Translations under genes and position numbers: made by a program
In this document: piece by piece, positions 27,323 through 35,377 of the stretch
How the letters are laid out: every line of letters begins with the position of its first letter
Position numbering within the stretch: position 1 is the first letter of the stretch
Origin: Candidatus Poribacteria bacterium
GTDB taxonomy: Bacteria; Poribacteria; WGA-4E; WGA-3G
NCBI GenBank assembly: GCA_022828145.1
Contig: JAJEJA010000067.1
Coordinates: 1 to 39,735, forward strand
Direction of reading: 5' to 3'
DNA length: 39,735 nt
Notes under the pieces: generated by a model
Databases searched by the model: none
Seen by the model: only the letters and a program-made list of their open reading frames with translations
Told to the model about the DNA's origin: nothing

Positions 27323-29323
27323 TTAATATTTTTTGGATAAAGCATTCACAATCGCATCTACATCGTAGACACATCCGCCCCAGGTGCCGCCGCTAACAGA
27401 TTGTAGTGCTGCCCAAAGCCGCGTATCGTCTGGTATTGCCGCATCTGGTGATAAGTCTGGCCGGGGTTGTCTTTCGCTTAAAACACGTTTACCTTCTACT
27501 GCACCGAATGTTGTGCTACCGTGTCCAACCAGATCAATACTTCCAATCAACTTTCGGGTATCAATCTCAATCTGTATCATATCCCCATCAAGCACTTTTC
27601 CTATCGGACCGTCTGCCAATGCCTCCGGTCCAACATGTCCGATACACGCACCCGTTGATACACCGGAAAACCGCGCATCCGTAATCAAGGCAATATGTTT
27701 CCCAAACGATAGGTGTTTTAGGGCAGATGTGACTTGATATACCTCTTCCATACCGGTACCTTGTGGTCCCCGACAACACAACACCATGACATCCCCCGGT
27801 TTCATATCCCTTTCGCCTTGTCCCTTAAGCGTTTGTATTGCGTCAATTTCGCGAACAAACACACGAGCAGGTCCTGTCATCCGATACACACCGTCAGGAT
27901 CAACAACACTCGGATCAATTGCAGTACTCTTGATAACAGAACCTTCCGGAGCAAGGTTACCGCGTGGAAAAGTGACAGTACTTGTCAATCCCGCTGCCTT
28001 TGCGTCATCCGGACTTAAAATCACTTTGTCGGGAGCAACGTTATCGTGTTCTTCAAGCAACTCTCGTACACGATGCCGCCGCTCTGAAGTTTCCCACCAA
28101 TCGAGATTATGACCAAGTGTTTCACCCGTTGCTGTCAGTACGTCTTCGTTGAGAAGGCTTTGATAACTGCCATTTTTGTTAGATCCCAATTTTCGTAAGT
28201 GTAACATTACCTCAGGCACACCCCCCGCGAGAAATACTCGGACTGTTGTGTGTCCTGTGGGACCATTCGGGAGCACATCAACAAGACGTGGAACCTGTTG
28301 ATTTATCTCAGTCCAATCCTCTACCGTGGGGCGTTCCAGTCCAGCAGCGTGTGCAATAGCGGGTATATGTAACAGCAGATTAGTCGAACCGCCAAACGCA
28401 GCATGCACCACCATCGCATTCCGAATAGCATCTGATGTAACGATATCGTTCATTGTCAAACCCTTCGCTGCTAAATTCACCACAGCCCGCGCCGAACGTA
28501 ACCCCATATCTGACCAGATATTCTGTCCAGACGGTGCTAATGCTGTATGTGTCAGACTCATACCTAATGCTTCACCAACAACCTGAGAAGTCGCTGCTGT
28601 ACCCAAAAATTGACATCCGCCCCCTGGTGTAGCACAAGCACGGCATCCCATATCTGCAGCATCTTGAAGGCTAATTTCCCCGTGTGCAAAACGTGCCCCG
28701 ATCGTCTGAATCTTCCCTGCATCTTCACCCGTAGTCGGTGGCAGCGTGACACCTCCCGGCACAAGCACAGCAGGCAATTCACGCATTGATGCAAGTGCCA
28801 TCATCATCGCAGGTAGACCTTTATCGCAAGTAGCAACCCCGACAACACCTTTTCGTGTCGGCAGTGAACGGATGAGTCTACGGAAAATCTGTGCTGCATC
28901 ATTACGATACGCGAGACTATCCATCATGCCCACGGTACCTTGTGTCCGCCCATCACACGGATCAGAACAGTAACCAGCAAAAGGAATTGTCGCAAGTTCC
29001 TTTAGTTCATTGGCTACAGCCTGCATCAGTAATCCGACTTCCCAATGCCCCGTATGATAACCCAATGCGATAGGACTACCATCAGGTGCGCGTATACCGC
29101 CTTGCGTGCTGAGTATCAGAAACTCTTCACGGCGCAGCTCTGTCGGTGCCCACCCCATAGCAGTGTTGTGGCTTAATCCAAAAATATCCCCACTTGGTCG
29201 GTTTAGCAGCATCTCCGCAGTCAGTGGCAGACTGCCTTCCGGACCAGCAGCATGTGTTTGGATGTCGTAAATACCTTTGTCACCTGTTTCTAAGATGTCA
29301 GTGTAGTTGATTGGTTTTGGCAT
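27323..29323 (-). CDS. yjhG: YjhG/YagF-type sugar-acid (D-xylonate) dehydratase
   Basis: A 666-residue IlvD/Edd-family dehydratase. Its length and signatures fit the YjhG/YagF branch, which dehydrates D-xylonate to 2-dehydro-3-deoxy-D-pentonate. The iron-sulfur ligating cysteines appear in [23 protein letters not shown] and [17 protein letters not shown]. The C-terminal beta-barrel swivel domain follows ([18 protein letters not shown]). AAGGA lies six bases ahead of the ATG, and a MITE copy lies 41 bases upstream. The next gene downstream, a VanZ/UlaG-like fusion, starts 13 bases after the stop and is probably co-transcribed. Substrate preference among aldonic acids cannot be told from sequence. 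Confidence 0.9.
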   Translation of the reverse strand: MPKPINYTDILETGDKGIYDIQTHAAGPEGSLPLTAEMLLNRPSGDIFGLSHNTAMGWAPTELRREEFLILSTQGGIRAPDGSPIALGYHTGHWEVGLLMQAVANELKELATIPFAGYCSDPCDGRTQGTVGMMDSLAYRNDAAQIFRRLIRSLPTRKGVVGVATCDKGLPAMMMALASMRELPAVLVPGGVTLPPTTGEDAGKIQTIGARFAHGEISLQDAADMGCRACATPGGGCQFLGTAATSQVVGEALGMSLTHTALAPSGQNIWSDMGLRSARAVVNLAAKGLTMNDIVTSDAIRNAMVVHAAFGGSTNLLLHIPAIAHAAGLERPTVEDWTEINQQVPRLVDVLPNGPTGHTTVRVFLAGGVPEVMLHLRKLGSNKNGSYQSLLNEDVLTATGETLGHNLDWWETSERRHRVRELLEEHDNVAPDKVILSPDDAKAAGLTSTVTFPRGNLAPEGSVIKSTAIDPSVVDPDGVYRMTGPARVFVREIDAIQTLKGQGERDMKPGDVMVLCCRGPQGTGMEEVYQVTSALKHLSFGKHIALITDARFSGVSTGACIGHVGPEALADGPIGKVLDGDMIQIEIDTRKLIGSIDLVGHGSTTFGAVEGKRVLSERQPRPDLSPDAAIPDDTRLWAALQSVSGGTWGGCVYDVDAIVNALSKKY

Positions 29324-29364
29324 AGAGTATCCTTTTTTAAAAAAGTTTTACGACCTTAATGTTA

Positions 29365-29515
29365 ACGTGAGTTTGATAAATCAGAACAAATAACTACGTA
29401 GGTTGGATAGAGGCACGAAACCCAACATTTTGACCCATTATAGAGGAATACATGTCGGGTTTCGTTCCTCTACCCAACCTACAACGTATATTGCATTTAA
29501 TTATCAAACTTACAT
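29365..29515. mobile_element. MITE copy 2 (151 bp)
   Basis: This is the second copy of the element at 25380-25530, the same length and orientation. Its left end is ACGTGAGTTTGATAA and its right end has diverged to TTATCAAACTTACAT. Near-identical 8-9 base direct repeats, TTAATGTTA, lie at 29356-29364 and 29515-29523 and look like a target duplication. The internal palindrome (GTAGGTTGG...CCAACCTAC) is kept. It lies between the CotH-ankyrin gene and yjhG. Confidence 0.85.
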
Positions 29516-29543
29516 TAATGTTACCTGTTATGTGCCTATTATG

Positions 29544-31802
29544 TCACTTTGGTGCATTTTTCCCATGAACAGTCAGGAGGCGAACAACCTTAGCTCTACC
29601 TGCTTTAACTTTTGCTTCATCTACTTCAAACGGGAGAACGTTCAATATTCCTTGTGTGACTCCCCAGTCAAGTGTCGCATTATCCATGGCAGAACCGCCC
29701 TGATTATTTCGGATATTGATATCTGCCCCGCGTTTTAAGAGCAATTCCACTGCATCAGCGCGACCCAGGAACGCTGCAGCGTGCAACGCTGTGTTTCCAT
29801 CTCCCTTCCGTGCATTGATATTTGCCCCTTTCTCCAGCAAGAGGGTCATAACCTCTGTGTGTCCCATCAACGCAGCTATAAATAACAACGGATCTCCTGT
29901 AACCGGATTCTTTGCATTTACATCCATTCCTTCGGTTATTGCCTGTTTGACAAACTTCAGGTCACCGATAAACACTGCCTCCCATATATCATTTGCAGCC
30001 TTCTGGGGTTGCGATACCTCCCGACCTATGATCATCTCTCTTATTTTATTCCTGCCGTCTTCGACCTCTTTCTGTTCCAACTCAAAATCAAACATGTCTG
30101 TCAGAAATCGGGTGAACACCCAAGGCATCATCAATCCATTCGCAGGTATTTCACCTTTATTGTTCTTTGCGTTCACATCCGCGCCTTTTTTGAGAAGGAG
30201 TTCAGAGATTTCGGCACGTCCCAGAAAGAAAGCGATATGTAATGGTGTCCCACCATCTTCTTGTCTCACATTAACATCAGCACCCAGTTCAAGAAGCAAT
30301 GCTACAGCCTTTGTTTTACCTGTCATCGTTGCCCATGCCAAAGGCGATAATTGTGTCTGTTCAGAAAGTTCATCAATATCAGCACCTTCCTTAAGATAAC
30401 GTTTGATACCATCAAGATCACCTGTTCGCGCTGCACCCCACAGATTGTCTTCAGGTAATTCAATGAATTGTCTCATAGCCTTCCCATCAAACCCCTCAGG
30501 TCCTATAACAAATGGCGGGTTCGGTCTCTTTTTCCAAATTGGCATCCCATCAGAAATTTCAGCTAAGACCTCACTCTTACGTACGCGAATAAACCCACGA
30601 GTCTCATCTAACTTGTCATTGAACGAGACTGTTCTACCTTGTCCCCATCCCCTTTCTTCTCGTATAGAACGTTGCTGAGGTAACATGTGGGGTTCAACCA
30701 TCGTAGCGATTCTATCAGTTTCTGCAAGCAGTGCCACCTCGTTCCAATGATTTTCGAGAATGTCCATCATAGTTCTGGCATACCGTTCTCTCCCCTCCTC
30801 AAGTTGATAGAGTTTATGTGCAATTAGACCTTGTGTCTTGACTGAAATAGGTTTGCGAGCATCTCTTTGAAAATCAAGCATACTTTGCTTGACAAAAAGT
30901 GAATCTGCTCCCCATGGTAAAAAATGGAATTTATCTGTTTCAGGATTAAGATAGACAAAGAAGTTGTTATTGTTTCCAGAGTATCCATCCCAGAAACCGA
31001 GTAACCCTTCAGTAACCCAGAAACGATAGAAGCTATCCAAGTCAACATGTTCAGCGATCGCTTCTTCAGTAACCTTATCTTCAGCGAGTACATCAATTAA
31101 CGCGATTATCTTTTTTCGACCTTTTTCATCATCTCCCCTTTTATGTTCAAAACTGTTCTCCCACTCCTTGTGAAAATCAACAACTGTTCCCTCATAAAGC
31201 ACACCTTTACTATTACCAAAAGCACGTTTGAGCAACTGTTTACGCATACTTTCAACATGAGAATACAGTCCCAATTCTTTCCCGTTCACCGTTACCTTTG
31301 CGTATGCACAACGGGGAGCTGGAGAACCGATTGCGTTGAAAAGCGCATACCCCATAAATTGACTCACCTGACTCGTATCCTGCTGATTGTTATTAAGTGT
31401 TAGATTTGTCAAACCATCAATCTCACCATCTATGTCAACATGGTTCAATTTGATTTTAAGCGAAGGTCGCACATGATTCTGTGAACCGATAAACCCCTTC
31501 TTACGAATTCCAACCTTTGGGAACACCACACCATCAATACTAACACTCCCTTCAACGTAAGTATACGGATGGTCTATCGGCTTAAACTGACGGGATTCAT
31601 TCAATGCCTCAGCAAAATTCCGTGACTGATGCCGAATTTTGTTCCAATCCTGTGCTGATACAGTAATCTGTATATCTAAGACTCTATCCGTTGGGAAAAC
31701 ATCATCTAATGTTAATTCTTTAGCGTGACTACTATAGACAGCAATCCCTAAGCAAGCAATCGTATTCAAACACAATAATCTCAAAATATAACGATGTGCC
31801 AT
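29544..31802 (-). CDS. Exported CotH-like kinase domain fused to ankyrin repeats
   Basis: A 752-residue protein with an N-terminal signal peptide (hydrophobic, ending SSHAKE). Residues about 35-420 are a CotH-type kinase domain: GIRKKGFIGSQ, then PSLKIKLN, LTLNNNQQD and LYSHVESM. The DGYSGNNNNFFVY and FLPWGADSLF segments carry the predicted active site. Two ankyrin blocks of three repeats each follow (about 450-545 and 615-710; GADINELS-, GADVNVRQ-, GADVNAKN-type turns). Each block ends in a similar acidic/basic linker (KEVEDGRNKIREMI and AKVKAGRAKVVRLL). AAGGAGATAAGG precedes the ATG. CotH kinases phosphorylate spore-coat proteins in Bacillus; here the target is unknown. The protein looks exported, which is unusual for ankyrin proteins. 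Confidence 0.88.
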   Translation of the reverse strand: MAHRYILRLLCLNTIACLGIAVYSSHAKELTLDDVFPTDRVLDIQITVSAQDWNKIRHQSRNFAEALNESRQFKPIDHPYTYVEGSVSIDGVVFPKVGIRKKGFIGSQNHVRPSLKIKLNHVDIDGEIDGLTNLTLNNNQQDTSQVSQFMGYALFNAIGSPAPRCAYAKVTVNGKELGLYSHVESMRKQLLKRAFGNSKGVLYEGTVVDFHKEWENSFEHKRGDDEKGRKKIIALIDVLAEDKVTEEAIAEHVDLDSFYRFWVTEGLLGFWDGYSGNNNNFFVYLNPETDKFHFLPWGADSLFVKQSMLDFQRDARKPISVKTQGLIAHKLYQLEEGRERYARTMMDILENHWNEVALLAETDRIATMVEPHMLPQQRSIREERGWGQGRTVSFNDKLDETRGFIRVRKSEVLAEISDGMPIWKKRPNPPFVIGPEGFDGKAMRQFIELPEDNLWGAARTGDLDGIKRYLKEGADIDELSEQTQLSPLAWATMTGKTKAVALLLELGADVNVRQEDGGTPLHIAFFLGRAEISELLLKKGADVNAKNNKGEIPANGLMMPWVFTRFLTDMFDFELEQKEVEDGRNKIREMIIGREVSQPQKAANDIWEAVFIGDLKFVKQAITEGMDVNAKNPVTGDPLLFIAALMGHTEVMTLLLEKGANINARKGDGNTALHAAAFLGRADAVELLLKRGADINIRNNQGGSAMDNATLDWGVTQGILNVLPFEVDEAKVKAGRAKVVRLLTVHGKNAPK

Positions 31803-31865
31803 CCTTATCTCCTTATTTTATACTGTAATGGGTATCATTTTATTACATTTAGCTCAATAGAAAAT

Positions 31866-32447
31866 CTATTCAAACAGTTCCGCGACTGTACACGAAAACC
31901 CTTCAACAACGTCCTCACCTGTCAACGTATCTTCATAGTTTAGCATTGTAAAGTCCACTTCAGAACGAAAGACCGTGACTGACTTTAATACCGGCTCAAT
32001 CACCCAGACCAGTCGTGTTCCTGCTTTCAAATAGGCTAACGCTTTTTCGTTAACATCATAATGCTTATCTGAAGGTGAAACTATCTCAACAGCGAGGTCG
32101 GGAGCCCCGGCGAATCCTTTTAGTTTTTCTTCTGATAACCGTTCCGTTGATACAAACGCGATATCCGGTTTTACTACTCGATCACCTAATTGAAATGTCG
32201 TTTCTAAAATATACAACCGTCCTAACTTATTTTCGCGTATGTGTGATGCTAATAGAAAATGGAAATTAGATCCTATTTCACCATGAATAATTGCTGCAGC
32301 TGCCATCGGTACTAATACTCCCTTTACATACTCATACCCCTCTAAATCATTTTCAAGAAATTCTTCCATCGTCATTGTAACTTGTGGGGTCCCTTTTTTC
32401 ATAGAAATGTCTTGAACAGAATCGGGGTGCGTTTGCGAATTGTGCAT
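31866..32447 (-). CDS. Uma2 family putative endonuclease (DUF820)
   Basis: A 193-residue member of the Uma2/DUF820 family, which has a PD-(D/E)XK-type fold. The core is visible as YEYVKGVLVPM, then the nuclease-like VVKPDIAFVS, APDLAVEIVSPSD and KALAYLKAGTRLVWVIEP. The predicted metal ligands are the aspartate in KPDIAFVS and the glutamate in AVEIVSPSD, so the site looks intact. A strong GGAGG site lies ahead of the ATG. Family members occur in many copies in some phyla and their function is unsettled. It stands between CotH-ankyrin and LamG genes. Confidence 0.9.
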   Translation of the reverse strand: MHNSQTHPDSVQDISMKKGTPQVTMTMEEFLENDLEGYEYVKGVLVPMAAAAIIHGEIGSNFHFLLASHIRENKLGRLYILETTFQLGDRVVKPDIAFVSTERLSEEKLKGFAGAPDLAVEIVSPSDKHYDVNEKALAYLKAGTRLVWVIEPVLKSVTVFRSEVDFTMLNYEDTLTGEDVVEGFSCTVAELFE

Positions 32448-32479
32448 CTGATTCCTCCTTCATAAAAAATGTTTACGCT

Positions 32480-32557
32480 TTACTTATTCTGGTTTGATAG
32501 CAGTTCTATAACCTTTGTCCTATCCGCTTTGACTTCTGCTTCGTCTACCTCTTCAAA
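32480..32557 (-). pseudogene. Stranded C-terminal fragment of an ankyrin-repeat gene
   Basis: A 25-codon frame reading FEEVDEAEVKADRTKVIELL and ending SNQNK then TAA. It closely matches the last residues of the CotH-ankyrin protein (EVDEAKVKAGRAKVVRLL) 3 kb away. It has no start codon and overlaps the last codons of the LamG gene in another frame; the LamG stop TAG lies inside it. It is best read as the tail of a former ankyrin gene left after recombination or replacement by the LamG gene. Confidence 0.65.
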
Positions 32558-33363
32558 TCACCCCATGTTGTCGTCAGTTTCCCAGCAGCATCCACAGCAA
32601 AGATGTTCTTGGAGTTCATAACCCTCGCCACCTCATCCTCTGTCAACGCGCGATCATAAACGAGCAACTCGTCAAGCAAACCTTTGTATGCATTCGTAGT
32701 TGTTCCGCGTCCACCAAATTCAAGCGGATTATCATTCCAGATCATCACCGGAGCGTTAGCAGGCACAGGTTTGTCACCCACAAGTTCACCATCAAGATAA
32801 ACCCGAAGTTCTTTACCATCAAATGTCCCCACCACATGATACCAGTTATCCGCCTTAAGACCTAAGTTCGGTAACGGAAGCGTCGTATCAACATCAGCAC
32901 CGTTGAATGGTCCCATATCCGCTTGTCCAGAATTTATATACCAATATAATCCTTGTCCGCTACCGAGACCGAATTCCACGTTATCATCACTTGCCCCGGA
33001 TTTATGGAAGAAAATGTTCCCATAGACATGTCCATTACCGATAACAATGTCCGATATTTCATAAGGAAATATCCAAACTGCGACTGTCAGATGTTCGGTA
33101 TAGAGGTCACTTTTTCCCCCTGGTTCAGCAATTTTAGCGGAACCAGCAGTAAATTCTATTGCACCACCAAACTTACCATCCTCCACAAATTTCGCTGTTG
33201 CATGCAGCGTTGCTTCAAAACCCTTTGGACCAACATCTTTTGCAATATTACCTTCATCATCATCAAACCCCATGTAGATGTGTAAACCGTCCGCAAGCTT
33301 AGCCGTAGCATTGAATGGAAGAATACAAAACGCAAAAATCACAAGAATACCAATATATCTCAT
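32545..33363 (-). CDS. Exported LamG-like (concanavalin jellyroll) domain protein
   Basis: A 272-residue protein with a signal peptide (residues 1-22, ending NATAK) and one LamG/concanavalin-A-like jellyroll. Motifs include FGGAIEF, LTVAVWIFP, NWYHVVGTFDGKELRVYLDG and GLLDELLVYDRALTEDEV. Such domains bind carbohydrates or matrix proteins. AAGGAG precedes the ATG. The C-terminus GKLTTTWGDLKR is similar to that of the TolB-like protein at 22457-23506 and may be a common surface-retention or sorting tail. The stop codon falls inside an ankyrin-gene fragment, so the last few residues may have been acquired at that junction. Confidence 0.88.
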   Translation of the reverse strand: MRYIGILVIFAFCILPFNATAKLADGLHIYMGFDDDEGNIAKDVGPKGFEATLHATAKFVEDGKFGGAIEFTAGSAKIAEPGGKSDLYTEHLTVAVWIFPYEISDIVIGNGHVYGNIFFHKSGASDDNVEFGLGSGQGLYWYINSGQADMGPFNGADVDTTLPLPNLGLKADNWYHVVGTFDGKELRVYLDGELVGDKPVPANAPVMIWNDNPLEFGGRGTTTNAYKGLLDELLVYDRALTEDEVARVMNSKNIFAVDAAGKLTTTWGDLKR

Positions 33364-33683
33364 GTTGTTCTCCTTATTTGTCGCGCAGCTTATACGTTTC
33401 CAGCATTGTTATTGCAATAAACACTTCCTATTTTACTATTTAATCATGATGTAAACAAGCAAAAACAACACCGGTTTATCCCAGTTATGGAACAACAAAT
33501 AGCATGTAAACACAAGGAGAACGGACTGGCAGTGATGCGTATTTACAAGTTAGAGACGGGGATACTAACGCAGTAGGAGAAACAGGAAATACTGACAGGA
33601 CTCCGGTGGAGTCTCAACTGGATGTTAGTATAATTGAAATGCAAGCTTGTATTGAACGGAGGGGGGTAAGTAAACCGAGGGAT
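33364..33683. other. Gene-poor interval with coding-like remnant and hairpin
   Basis: No intact gene is seen. A plus-strand frame at about 33507-33680 is open without a start codon upstream and reads sensibly (SDAYLQVRDGDTNAVGETG, then TPVESQLDVSIIEMQ). It may be the 3' end of a lost gene, possibly a transposase-type tail, though I cannot assign it. A perfect 6-bp hairpin, GACTCC-GGT-GGAGTC, lies at 33599-33613. It could help terminate the converging transcript of the sigma factor gene only if read from the other strand beyond its stop at 33684. Confidence 0.4.
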
Positions 33684-34670
33684 TTATCCAAACAGACTCA
33701 GCTGCTCTGTTTTATTGTCCGTTTCATCTGTCTCATGCTGAGGTTTCGGACTTTTCAACTCTCGCTTTTTCATGTGTACATCCGCAGGATCAAAAAGCGG
33801 TACAGTCTCCAGTTCACCTGCCATCACTAACTGTGGATTTTCCAATGCCAATTTCTGTTCTGAGACCGAACCGCGTAAAGCGCGACCCAACCTTTTCAGT
33901 TTTGCCATTGCATCCGCCAGCATGATACGAATGTGATCCTGGATGTATCCGAGTGCTTCAGCGATCTCCTTCTGGGTCATTTCTATCGGAATACCGTAAG
34001 AACGTTCAACGACAAATCGTTCATGGTCATCCAGTTTAGAGAGAAAAAACTCTAAATCGGCTTCAAGTTCAACCTGAATGTATCCGTTTTCAGCATTCTC
34101 ATCAGCGACAGTATCCAGCAAAGTAAATGTGTTTCCTTCTTCTTTACTGATCTGTTCATCAAGCGACATAACATAGATCACATTGCTGTCAAGGTGTTTG
34201 AGTCGTTCAATTTTTTCTGGGGGAATCTCTGTCATTTCCGAAATAGCTTCAACAGAAACTGGACGCTCCTGTTTCAATAATTCCGATTTCGCCCTATTGA
34301 TTGCCGTCATCTTATAATACACATCTTCTGGCAAACTTATCGTACTTTGCAGAAACTTGCTACGTCTCACATCTTGGTGGATCGCTAAAGCCGCGTAGGT
34401 AGATAACCGAGTTCCAAAACTCTCATCATACCCGTTTATTGCTCGGCGAAGCCCAATAATACCATCCGCCATCAGATCATCAGCTGACACATGGGGCTTT
34501 GATTTAGCATACTTCTGAACAATAAGATTCACCAACTTTAGATTACATAAGATTAACTTCTCCAGAGCAAGCTCGTCTCCTGCCTGTGCTTGACGAAGTA
34601 GAGACTGTTCCTCAAACGCATAAAGCACCTCATGCTGCAATTCCTTGGCATAAACAGATTCATTTCTCAC
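33684..34670 (-). CDS. Sigma-70 family RNA polymerase sigma factor with clamp-binding-like C-terminus
   Basis: A sigma factor with region 2 (ALEKLILCNLKLVNLIVQKY, DDLMADGIIGLRRAI, GTRLSTYAALAIHQDVRRS), region 3 (about 135-180) and region 4 (HERFVVERSYGI, TQKEIAEALGY). Region 1.1 is absent. The recognition helix area reads IQDHIRIMLADAMAKLKRL instead of the usual S.ERVRQIE..A..KLR, so promoter specificity may be altered. A 70-residue charged tail follows and the protein ends TEQLSLFG, matching the beta-clamp-binding consensus QL(S/D)LF. I chose GTG at 34670 because AGGGGG lies eight bases upstream; the frame is open to a TTG at 34697. It has its own consensus promoter and is divergent from sixA. 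Confidence 0.9.
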   Translation of the reverse strand: MRNESVYAKELQHEVLYAFEEQSLLRQAQAGDELALEKLILCNLKLVNLIVQKYAKSKPHVSADDLMADGIIGLRRAINGYDESFGTRLSTYAALAIHQDVRRSKFLQSTISLPEDVYYKMTAINRAKSELLKQERPVSVEAISEMTEIPPEKIERLKHLDSNVIYVMSLDEQISKEEGNTFTLLDTVADENAENGYIQVELEADLEFFLSKLDDHERFVVERSYGIPIEMTQKEIAEALGYIQDHIRIMLADAMAKLKRLGRALRGSVSEQKLALENPQLVMAGELETVPLFDPADVHMKKRELKSPKPQHETDETDNKTEQLSLFG

Positions 34671-34722
34671 CGACGACACCCCCTTTAACTTTTCCAAAGT
34701 ATAGAATACCTATGTTATGTTT

Positions 34723-34751
34723 AGTATAACACCTAATAGTTGTGATGTCAA
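34723..34751 (-). promoter_or_regulatory. Promoter of the sigma factor gene
   Basis: On the minus strand, a perfect TTGACA (34751-34746) is followed after 17 bases by TATACT (34728-34723). The predicted start near 34716 gives a leader of about 45 bases to the GTG at 34670. It looks like a housekeeping-type promoter. Confidence 0.65.
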
Positions 34752-34830
34752 ATAAATTATGCAATTTCAAAAATTACCAATTGGGAATCTTAGGACGCTC
34801 AGAAAACAACAGACTATCAGAGAATTATAC

Positions 34831-34859
34831 TTGAAAACTGACTGATATTGTGATAGTAT
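34831..34859 (+). promoter_or_regulatory. Promoter of sixA
   Basis: TTGAAA (34831-34836) and TAGTAT (34854-34859) are separated by 17 bases. The start would lie only about ten bases before the ATG, just upstream of the AGGA ribosome binding site. It is moderately similar to consensus. Confidence 0.4.
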
Positions 34860-34876
34860 TATTAAATTAGGAAAAA

Positions 34877-35377
34877 ATGATGAAAACACTACTAATTCTC
34901 CGCCATGCCAAATCCAGCTGGGACAATCCGCATCTTGCGGACTATGATCGTCCTTTAAACAAACGTGGTAAACGCGACGCACCACGAATGGGTGAACATA
35001 TACTTAAACAAGACTTAGCCCCAGACCGAATTCTTACGTCATCCGCCAAACGTGCAAGAAAGACTGCAACTAAGGTAGCGAAAGCATGCAATTTCGCAGG
35101 AAAAGTCAAAAAATTGGACAAATTCTACCATGCACCTATCGGTGTGTATTTAGAAAAATTGCAGACAGTCTCTAATAAACATGAGTGTGTGATGGTCGTT
35201 GGACACAATCCTACCATGGAACATCTTACAAGACACCTGACCAATGAGATTGTAATAATGCCAACCGCTGCGCTTGCACACATTGAACTTCCTATCCACA
35301 ATTGGTATTCTCTTGAATTCCATACCAGAGGAAAATTGGTCAATTTATGGACACCAAAAACGCTCTTCACCGACTGA
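34877..35377 (+). CDS. sixA: Histidine phosphatase superfamily protein SixA
   Basis: A 166-residue phosphohistidine phosphatase of the SixA branch of the RHG (phosphoglycerate mutase-like) superfamily. The catalytic motif is LRHAKSSWD (His10 the phosphate acceptor), and the second histidine is in MVVGHNPTMEHL. The segment ILTSSAKRARKTA holds a conserved arginine. SixA removes phosphate from histidine-phosphotransfer domains in E. coli; the partner here is unknown. AGGA lies upstream of tandem ATGs (MMK). The 3' end overlaps the start of the exported propeller gene by 31 bases. Confidence 0.9.
   Translation: MMKTLLILRHAKSSWDNPHLADYDRPLNKRGKRDAPRMGEHILKQDLAPDRILTSSAKRARKTATKVAKACNFAGKVKKLDKFYHAPIGVYLEKLQTVSNKHECVMVVGHNPTMEHLTRHLTNEIVIMPTAALAHIELPIHNWYSLEFHTRGKLVNLWTPKTLFTD

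Noticed and set aside
33606..33830. Plus-strand 74-codon ORF
   Set aside because: Half of it is antisense to the sigma factor and it has no ribosome binding site. Only the upstream part was kept, as a possible remnant.
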